A stretch of DNA of 5,474 nt from Clostridia bacterium (GTDB lineage Bacteria; Bacillota; Clostridia; Oscillospirales; CAG-382): the NCBI GenBank assembly GCA_017613815.1, contig JAGADB010000044.1, positions 1-5,474 of the forward strand, read 5' to 3'. The notes beneath the pieces were generated by a model, which ran no database searches, was not told the origin of the DNA, and saw nothing but the letters and a program-made list of their open reading frames with translations. Both the position numbers and the translations under genes were made by a program. Numbering within the stretch: the first letter of the stretch is position 1; every line of letters begins with the position of its first letter. Positions 1-3,491 of this stretch are shown here, in pieces.

Positions 1-135
1 GTCGTTTTCGCTCTCTTTTCCGCTTCTGTTCCAGTGAATTATTTCGTACGGTATTTTTTCTTCGTCGAGCAGCGACGTGTACTTTTTTACGAACGGACAA
101 AGCTCAATCTGCCCGATGCTTATAATTCCGACCAT
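1..135 (-). CDS. Glycosyltransferase-like protein, N-terminal fragment (runs off left edge)
   Basis: A minus-strand reading frame opens with ATG at 135 and stays open to the window edge, giving 45 codons. The ribosome binding site GGGGAG lies about 6 bases upstream of the ATG and settles the start. The peptide begins MVGIISIGQIELCPFVKKYT and continues with a segment containing LLDEE, IPYEIIHWNR and ESEND. A beta strand (VGIISIG), then a helix with KKYTSLLDEE, then a second strand ending in HWNR, resembles the first Rossmann beta-alpha-beta unit of GT-B glycosyltransferases (GT4 type) that build cell-surface polysaccharide. The catalytic and nucleotide-sugar-binding regions lie outside the window, so the family call rests on the N-terminus only. 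It has its own promoter at 179-207. The fragment is clearly coding; the product name is tentative. Confidence 0.6.
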   Translation of the reverse strand, partial: MVGIISIGQIELCPFVKKYTSLLDEEKIPYEIIHWNRSGKESEND

Positions 136-178
136 TTTTTCTCCCCGGTTTCCCGTTTTTTGCATACTTATTTATTTT

Positions 179-207
179 ATTATATCACAAAAGGACGGAA
201 GTTTCAA
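179..207 (-). promoter_or_regulatory. Sigma-A promoter for the glycosyltransferase-like gene
   Basis: On the minus strand there is a -35 TTGAAA (207-202), a 17-base spacer and a -10 TATAAT (184-179). A TG one base before the -10 makes it an extended -10. Transcription would start near 172, leaving a leader of about 37 bases before the ATG at 135. The -35 hexamer lies in the loop of the hairpin at 190-216 that follows the flavodoxin gene. Confidence 0.75.
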
Positions 208-216
208 CCGTCCTTT
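190..216 (-). terminator. Hairpin after flavodoxin, probable terminator
   Basis: A perfect 9-bp stem is formed by AAAGGACGG (190-198) and CCGTCCTTT (208-216) around a 9-base loop, starting 27 bases after the flavodoxin stop codon. In the minus direction the stem is followed only by TTTTGTG, so the U tract is short and termination may be incomplete. The loop contains the -35 hexamer of the next gene's promoter. Confidence 0.6.
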
Positions 217-243
217 CAAAATGCGTTTTTTCGTGCGGAATTT

Positions 244-738
244 TCATTCTTCCGCAAGTTTTTTGCAGAATTCCTCGATTTTTTCGTCCTTTTCCGCACT
301 CTTTTTCGCAAGCGGGTCGACGAACACGAGTATTGCCGAAAAATCCCCGATTTCAAGGAACTTTTTAAGCTTCTCCTCCGCCTTGTCGGCGCCTCCGCCG
401 GAAAAGCAGAAAAAGCAGGCGAATTCCTTGCCGGAAAGTGCCTCTCTGTTGTCCTTTATAAACGTCCTCAAAGGCGGGGTAAACGAGCTTGCCCAGACGG
501 GCGTGCCGAAGACAATTCTGTCAAAATTTTCCGCGTCGAAGGAATAATCCTCAAGCGCGGGCGTGTCGCCCATGACGGCGCTTTTGCCGCCCCAGAAGAA
601 TTTGGAGAAGCCTTTGGACGGATATTCCTTTTTCGGCGTGAGCTTTATGAGCGTGCCGCTAACGCTTTCGGCAACGGTTTTTGCGACGTATTCGGTGTTT
701 CCCGACATTGAGTAATAGACGACTGCCGTTCTTTTCAT
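244..738 (-). CDS. Flavodoxin (FMN-binding electron carrier)
   Basis: This 164-residue protein has the short-chain flavodoxin fold and is a small cytoplasmic FMN-dependent electron-transfer protein. It begins MKRTAVVYYSMSGNTEYVAK, where S10-M-S-G-N-T15 is the loop that wraps the FMN phosphate. The second FMN loop is G78-T-P-V-W-A-S84, with tryptophan in the isoalloxazine-stacking position, and the third is F112-S-G-G-G116. These three loops are diagnostic. The length fits the family (about 140-170). The ATG at 738 is chosen because AAGGAG (750-745) lies 6 bases upstream; an in-frame TTG at 759 lies upstream of that site and is rejected. The redox partner cannot be told from the neighbours: the gene sits downstream of a lipoprotein, separated by a hairpin. 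Clostridial flavodoxins of this kind are also annotated as flavodoxin-fold reductases, so the precise reaction is open. Confidence 0.88.
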   Translation of the reverse strand: MKRTAVVYYSMSGNTEYVAKTVAESVSGTLIKLTPKKEYPSKGFSKFFWGGKSAVMGDTPALEDYSFDAENFDRIVFGTPVWASSFTPPLRTFIKDNREALSGKEFACFFCFSGGGADKAEEKLKKFLEIGDFSAILVFVDPLAKKSAEKDEKIEEFCKKLAEE

Positions 739-743
739 AAATA

Positions 744-752
744 TCTCCTTTT
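744..752 (-). promoter_or_regulatory. Flavodoxin ribosome binding site that can be sequestered
   Basis: The site AAAAGGAGA (752-744) is complementary over 9 bp to TCTCCTTTT (767-759), which lies just upstream in the same transcript, with a small GC-rich loop between them. The same upstream strand is also the descending arm of the hairpin at 759-789, so the two structures are mutually exclusive. Complementarity is seen in the sequence; any switching role is inference. Confidence 0.4.
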
Positions 753-758
753 CCGGCA

Positions 759-789
759 AAAAGGAGACGTCTTTTTGCCGTCTCCTTTT
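759..789 (-). terminator. Hairpin after the lipoprotein gene, probable terminator
   Basis: An 11-bp perfect stem, CGTCTCCTTTT (779-789) with AAAAGGAGACG (759-769), encloses a 9-base loop and begins 14 bases after the lipoprotein stop codon. In the minus direction the descending arm ends in a run of five T, of which four are in the stem. It fits an intrinsic terminator or a partial attenuator. Flavodoxin starts only about 20 bases past the hairpin, leaving no space for a separate promoter between them, so readthrough or a promoter inside the lipoprotein tail must feed it. Confidence 0.6.
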
Positions 790-803
790 GCACTATATTG
801 CGG

Positions 804-1994
804 TTATTCGAAGTAGAGCGTCTGCTCGAGCATTGAAGTTACCGAGTCGAGCGTAACTCCGTTTATCGTCTTTCCGTTTATGATTTCGATTTCAAACACG
901 TTTCCGCCGAATTCTGCGCCGTAATAGTAGATTTTGCCGTTGTTGCAGGTGTACCATTCGGAGCCGTTGATTTCCTTTATGACGAACGGGGTTACGCCGT
1001 TTGAATTTGCGGGACGCGAGTCGTTCCTTATGTATTCGTCGACGGTCCTGCCGTCCGGAAGTCCGCTGATTTTAAGCGTTACGTCAACGCCGTCGGGGTA
1101 TCCCGAGCTCGTATAGTCGCCGGTATAGAATTCCCAGACGTACAGCATGCCGTTATAGGGATTTGCCGTCAGGTTTGCGGGAACGTAGAAGGAAAGTCCG
1201 TATTCGTCGACGTTTATGCCGTTTTCGGCTTTCGGCTTGCGCTCCTCTCTCTGTTTTTGGAACAAATCGGTGTATCTTTCGTTTTCGACGGGAGAATAGA
1301 GTATTTCGATTTCCTTGTAAGGAACCTTTTCAACGCTTGCGTAATACTCCTCGGCGTAAGATTCGTCTTCCGACATTATTCCGGACGGGTCCGCCTCGTC
1401 GGGATATACGTCTATCGTGTTTTCGTGCAGGTATATTACGTAATTTGAGGTGATGACCTCGTCTTTTTCGGGAGAAAGGGTCATCGCGATTTCCTTTTCC
1501 TCGTCGGAAAGTCCTATAAACGAGAACAGCGCGTCTTTTGCGGGCTCAAACTTTTCGTCGTCGAAAATGCGCGCGTAAACGGCGTAAAAGTCATATTTTC
1601 CGGTGTCTCCGTTCTTGCTCTCCTCGAGAAGCACGTAGCAGCGGTCGCCTTCTTCGCCGAGCTTGTAAAAGCCCTTCATTCCCCAGGTCGTGAATTCGAT
1701 TTTGCTTATTTTAAGGCCGCTTGAAAGAATGTCTTTTTCAAGAGAAAGCAGCTGCTCCTTTATTTCGGGATACTTTTTGAGGTTGTCGTCGCCGTAGGAA
1801 AGATCTTCAAATTCCGAAGTAAATCCGTAAGAGTCGCTTCCGCTTCCCTCCCCGCTTCCGTTTCCGTTTGAAGCTTCGTTTTCTTCACCGCCGCCTAAAA
1901 TCGACGGAACCGCGGGAAGCTCGCAGCTTGTGAAAACAATCATAACAAACGCAAGAATTAATGCGGTTATTGCGCACAAAACACCTTTTTTCAA
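804..1994 (-). CDS. Putative lipoprotein of unknown function
   Basis: This 396-residue protein is predicted to be anchored to the outer face of the membrane. The N-terminus MKKGVLCAIT is followed by a hydrophobic stretch (about 5-21) and a lipobox FTSC with the lipidated cysteine at residue 24. Residues 34-57 are a Gly/Ser/Asn/Glu linker typical of surface lipoproteins. The rest is acidic and rich in Tyr and Glu, with no recognisable catalytic motif. The segment from about 265 (YGLSFYVPANL) to the end (MLEQTLYFE) reads like a compact beta-rich domain of the kind found at the C-terminus of small clostridial lipoproteins; this is an impression only. The start codon is TTG at 1994, supported by AAAGGAGG (2010-2003) 8 bases upstream and by the complete signal peptide. 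The gene is transcribed from the promoter at 2044-2072, divergent to the XRE regulator, and ends at a hairpin. I do not recognise a specific family. Confidence 0.8.
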   Translation of the reverse strand: MKKGVLCAITALILAFVMIVFTSCELPAVPSILGGGEENEASNGNGSGEGSGSDSYGFTSEFEDLSYGDDNLKKYPEIKEQLLSLEKDILSSGLKISKIEFTTWGMKGFYKLGEEGDRCYVLLEESKNGDTGKYDFYAVYARIFDDEKFEPAKDALFSFIGLSDEEKEIAMTLSPEKDEVITSNYVIYLHENTIDVYPDEADPSGIMSEDESYAEEYYASVEKVPYKEIEILYSPVENERYTDLFQKQREERKPKAENGINVDEYGLSFYVPANLTANPYNGMLYVWEFYTGDYTSSGYPDGVDVTLKISGLPDGRTVDEYIRNDSRPANSNGVTPFVIKEINGSEWYTCNNGKIYYYGAEFGGNVFEIEIINGKTINGVTLDSVTSMLEQTLYFE

Positions 1995-2043
1995 TTAAAA
2001 TTCCTCCTTTTATATGAAAAGATATTTTGTTTTGTCCGAAAAC

Positions 2044-2072
2044 ATAATAGCACAATGCGCAAAAAATTTCAA
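2044..2072 (-). promoter_or_regulatory. Sigma-A promoter for the lipoprotein gene
   Basis: On the minus strand there is a -35 TTGAAA (2072-2067), a 17-base spacer and a -10 TATTAT (2049-2044) preceded by TGC, an extended -10. Transcription would begin near 2037 and give a leader of about 43 bases. The promoter is back to back with the XRE promoter, and the nearest XRE-type operator (2089-2108) lies 16 bases upstream of its -35. Confidence 0.7.
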
Positions 2073-2088
2073 GAATAATTTAACAAAA

Positions 2089-2108
2089 ATGTAAAGGGCA
2101 CTTGACAT
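2089..2108. promoter_or_regulatory. Inverted-repeat operator O1 overlapping the XRE -35
   Basis: ATGTAAAG and CTTGACAT are separated by GGCA. The two 8-base arms are complementary except for one position, where G of the -35 TTGACA replaces T. The site covers the -35 hexamer (2102-2107). It shares arm sequence and 4-base spacing with O2 at 2134-2153, which makes it a probable binding site for the adjacent HTH protein. Confidence 0.6.
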
Positions 2109-2129
2109 TTTCAAAAAACATGCTATAAT
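2102..2129 (+). promoter_or_regulatory. Consensus sigma-A promoter for the XRE/membrane protein operon
   Basis: A perfect -35 TTGACA (2102-2107), a 16-base spacer and a perfect -10 TATAAT (2124-2129) preceded by TGC, an extended -10. The start point would be near 2136, inside operator O2. Such a strong core promoter with operators on both elements fits a tightly repressed unit. Confidence 0.9.
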
Positions 2130-2133
2130 GAAA

Positions 2134-2153
2134 ACGTAAAGCAAACTTTACAT
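2134..2153. promoter_or_regulatory. Inverted-repeat operator O2 at the XRE transcription start
   Basis: ACGTAAAG and CTTTACAT are separated by CAAA; seven of eight arm positions are complementary, including the perfect core GTAAAG/CTTTAC. It begins 5 bases after the -10 and covers the predicted start point. Its centre is 45 bp from that of O1, a little over four helical turns, so two dimers could bind on nearly the same face. Confidence 0.65.
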
Positions 2154-2171
2154 TTTCGGGAGGCGGAAAAG

Positions 2172-2372
2172 TTGAACAACAAAATTGCCGAACTGCGTAA
2201 GGAGAAAGATATGACGCAGAAAGACCTTGCCGACGCGCTTTTTGTGTCGAGGCAGACGGTCATTTCGCTCGAGAGCGGAAGGTACAGTCCGTCGCTTTCG
2301 CTTGCGCACAAAATAGCAAAAACTTTCGGAAAAACCATAGAAGAAATTTTCGTTTTCGGGGAGGATGAATGA
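2172..2372 (+). CDS. Small XRE-family HTH transcriptional regulator
   Basis: This 66-residue protein is almost entirely one Cro/C1-type helix-turn-helix domain. It opens MNNKIAELRKEKDMTQKDLA, followed by the recognition region VSRQTVISLESGRYSPSLSL and a C-terminal helix IAKTFGKTIEEIF. The pattern MTQ-DLA-VSRQT-LE-G-Y-PSL is the signature of short clostridial XRE repressors, which bind palindromic operators as dimers. The start is TTG at 2172, with GGGAGG (2158-2163) 8 bases upstream; no in-frame ATG is suitably placed. The gene is first in a two-gene unit with a membrane protein, which starts directly after its stop codon. Two matching inverted repeats over its own promoter suggest negative autoregulation. 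It has no ligand-binding domain, so the signal, if any, must act through another protein, plausibly its membrane neighbour. Confidence 0.92.
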   Translation: MNNKIAELRKEKDMTQKDLADALFVSRQTVISLESGRYSPSLSLAHKIAKTFGKTIEEIFVFGEDE

Positions 2373-2373
2373 G

Positions 2374-2775
2374 ATGTACGGAAACAGGAGAATGATATAT
2401 TACGCCGTTTTGACGGTTGCGGGAATTGCGCTTGCGGTTCTTTCGGCGTTCGGAATACTCGACGAATTTTTTGCGGGCTTCGGCGGCGGTTTGGCCGCGG
2501 TCGGCGCACTGCGGCTGTTTTTGGGATACAAATACAGAAAAGATGAGGAATACGCAAAAAAGGTCGACGTCGAACAGAAGGACGAGAGGACCCTTTTCCT
2601 TTCGGGAAAGGCAAAATCCTGGGCATACTATATTTCGGTGCTTTTGCTTGCCGTAATCTCGCTCGTACTGCGGTTTACGGGCTTTACCGAACAGGCACAG
2701 CTCTGCGCCTATATCATGTGCGGCATGCTCGCCGTATATTTTATCGCCTACGCAATCCTCTGCCGCAAATACTGA
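2374..2775 (+). CDS. Small four-helix membrane protein paired with the XRE regulator
   Basis: This 133-residue integral membrane protein has hydrophobic segments at about 8-28, 32-50, 83-101 and 107-128. Between helices 2 and 3 is a charged loop, YKYRKDEEYAKKVDVEQKDE, followed by R-T-L-F-L-S-G-K-A; the Asp-Glu-Arg motif in this loop is typical of small membrane proteins found beside XRE regulators in Bacillota (DUF2178-like). That family name is a resemblance, not a verified match. Two starts are possible. ATG at 2365 would leave no space after GGGGAGG (2358-2364), whereas ATG at 2374 has a 9-base gap, so 2374 is used; it begins one base after the regulator's stop codon, which indicates translational coupling. 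The protein shares the regulator's promoter and operators and ends before a bidirectional terminator. No catalytic motif is visible and its function is unknown. Confidence 0.82.
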   Translation: MYGNRRMIYYAVLTVAGIALAVLSAFGILDEFFAGFGGGLAAVGALRLFLGYKYRKDEEYAKKVDVEQKDERTLFLSGKAKSWAYYISVLLLAVISLVLRFTGFTEQAQLCAYIMCGMLAVYFIAYAILCRKY

Positions 2776-2815
2776 AATTTTCACCGGAAAGAATTATGTA
2801 AACCAAGCGGAGAAC

Positions 2816-2848
2816 AAGAAAAATCACGGCTTTGCCGTGAATTTTCTT
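2816..2848. terminator. Bidirectional intrinsic terminator
   Basis: The core stem TCACGGC (2824-2830) with GCCGTGA (2834-2840) and a TTT loop extends outward through A-rich and T-rich arms to 15 positions with one mismatch. A T tract follows in both directions (ATTTTCTTTT on plus, ATTTTTCTT on minus). It lies between the convergent membrane protein gene (stop at 2775) and the CotF-like gene (stop at 2859) and can serve both. Confidence 0.85.
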
Positions 2849-2858
2849 TTGCGGTAAA

Positions 2859-3104
2859 TTAAAAAGAACCGAATTTCTGCTTTGCGGCGTCGATTTTTTG
2901 CTGTTCCGCCTTTGCTTCGGGATACCAGCCCTTTGCGCTCATTTTGTTATAGATGTCGTTCTGGGCGCAGAGCGTGTCGTTGAAAACCGCGGCAAAAGCC
3001 GAGTGCACCGCGGGAGTCGCGGATTCTATCGCGCCGTGCATAAAGAGGTCGCAGGCGCCTTTCGCGCTGCTTAAAATGTTGCTCATTATAAGTTTGTCGT
3101 CCAT
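2859..3104 (-). CDS. CotF-like spore coat protein
   Basis: This 81-residue, all-helical protein resembles the coat F domain of Bacillus CotF and its clostridial relatives, small ferritin-like proteins associated with spores. It starts MDDKLIMSNILSSAKGACDL. The matching features are the first helix with a LSSAKGA motif (11-17), ESATPAV (27-33), which corresponds to the family's E-ATPE/-V motif at the start of helix 2, and KGWYPEAKAEQQK (58-70), which corresponds to the conserved KGWY segment near the C-terminus. ATG at 3104 is chosen because AAAGGA lies 7 bases upstream; a longer in-frame extension to 3185 would overlap the upstream gene and has no binding site. It is second in a two-gene unit, 16 bases after the upstream partner, and probably shares the sigma-F-like promoter at 3349-3379. 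Localisation in the spore is inferred from the family. Confidence 0.82.
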   Translation of the reverse strand: MDDKLIMSNILSSAKGACDLFMHGAIESATPAVHSAFAAVFNDTLCAQNDIYNKMSAKGWYPEAKAEQQKIDAAKQKFGSF

Positions 3105-3120
3105 GTTTTTATCCTTTCGT

Positions 3121-3309
3121 TTAAGATGCTGCCGACGACAGCACGCCGTACAGCTTTGAGTAGTTCTGACTGCATTTTGCTTCAAGTCCGTGCACGAACG
3201 CCTTTAAGTCCGGGTCGGCAATCTGCGGCGCAAGTCCCGCGCAAAGGTCGCGCATCTCCTTTTCGTGCGAGAGCGCGTCTTCGATATAGAGAAGTTCTTT
3301 CGGCGACAT
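3121..3309 (-). CDS. Small helical spore-associated protein, partner of the CotF-like gene
   Basis: This 62-residue protein begins MSPKELLYIEDALSHEKEMR and continues with LCAGLAPQIADPDLKAFVHG and a C-terminal helix containing KCSQNYSKLY. The pattern of an E-D-A-HE helix followed by a second amphipathic helix ending in H-G-LE-KC-Q-Y resembles a half-length ferritin-like hairpin. Proteins of this type are found next to CotF-like genes in spore-forming Clostridia and are usually annotated as hypothetical or spore coat proteins. ATG at 3309 is well supported by GGAGGT 6 bases upstream. It is first in the unit; the CotF-like gene follows 16 bases after its stop codon. Two cysteines (23 and 46) could cross-link, but this is speculation. 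It could form a heteromeric helical bundle with the downstream protein. The coding call is firm; the sporulation role rests on the neighbour and on the promoter. Confidence 0.78.
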   Translation of the reverse strand: MSPKELLYIEDALSHEKEMRDLCAGLAPQIADPDLKAFVHGLEAKCSQNYSKLYGVLSSAAS

Positions 3310-3348
3310 AAAATTACCTCCAAAAATTATTTGTGTATCGCACGCTCG

Positions 3349-3379
3349 TATTGTTCCCGAAAGGGCTTAAAATTATTCA
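3349..3379 (-). promoter_or_regulatory. Probable forespore sigma-F-type promoter for the CotF-like pair
   Basis: On the minus strand, TGAATA (3379-3374) is followed by exactly 15 bases and GGGAACAATA (3358-3349). The published Bacillus subtilis sigma-F consensus is about WGCATA-N15-GGNNANAHTR; the -10 matches fully and the -35 at five of six positions. No sigma-A pair was found in the same stretch. Transcription would start about 33 bases before the ATG at 3309. Sigma-G recognises similar -35 elements, but its -10 (CATNNTA) is not matched here. Confidence 0.55.
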
Positions 3380-3403
3380 AAAAAGCGAAAAAACGGGACG
3401 GAC

Positions 3404-3432
3404 TTGATTTTTTTGGATGTTTGGTGTATAAT
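3404..3432 (+). promoter_or_regulatory. Sigma-A promoter for the M23 peptidase gene
   Basis: A -35 TTGATT (3404-3409), a 17-base spacer and a perfect -10 TATAAT (3427-3432). The start point would lie near 3439, giving a leader of about 53 bases before the TTG start at 3492. The -10 sits between the arms of the inverted repeat at 3420-3438. Confidence 0.75.
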
Positions 3433-3438
3433 ACCAAA
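3420..3438. promoter_or_regulatory. Inverted repeat enclosing the peptidase -10, possible operator
   Basis: TTTGGT (3420-3425) and ACCAAA (3433-3438) are perfect inverted arms separated by 7 bases that contain the TATAAT box. A repressor dimer bound here would block RNA polymerase. The arms do not match the XRE operators at 2089-2153, and I do not recognise the regulator. Confidence 0.4.
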
Positions 3439-3491
3439 GTGCCGTATTATTTATAATAAGGAAAACTTTTGAAAAAAGGAGGGGAAGCGCT

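Noticed and set aside
34..711. Open plus-strand frame of 225 codons across the flavodoxin region
   Set aside because: It lies antisense to the flavodoxin and the glycosyltransferase start, is full of Phe and Arg runs with no domain pattern, and has no ribosome binding site.
792..820. TATAGT at 792-797 on the minus strand as a flavodoxin promoter
   Set aside because: The hexamer at the matching -35 position is CGCTCT, so there is no convincing promoter pair.
2123..2784. Two minus-strand frames opposite the XRE/membrane protein operon
   Set aside because: They cross the consensus promoter or the membrane protein, lack ribosome binding sites, and have no family resemblance.
3105..3185. N-terminal extension of the CotF-like protein to 108 residues
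   Set aside because: The added residues are Arg/Cys-rich, overlap the upstream gene out of frame, and have no binding site, while ATG at 3104 has one.
3356..3365. CCC-GAAA-GGG mini hairpin in the divergent region
   Set aside because: Only 3 bp of stem, and the bases are explained by the sigma-F-like promoter spacer and -10.
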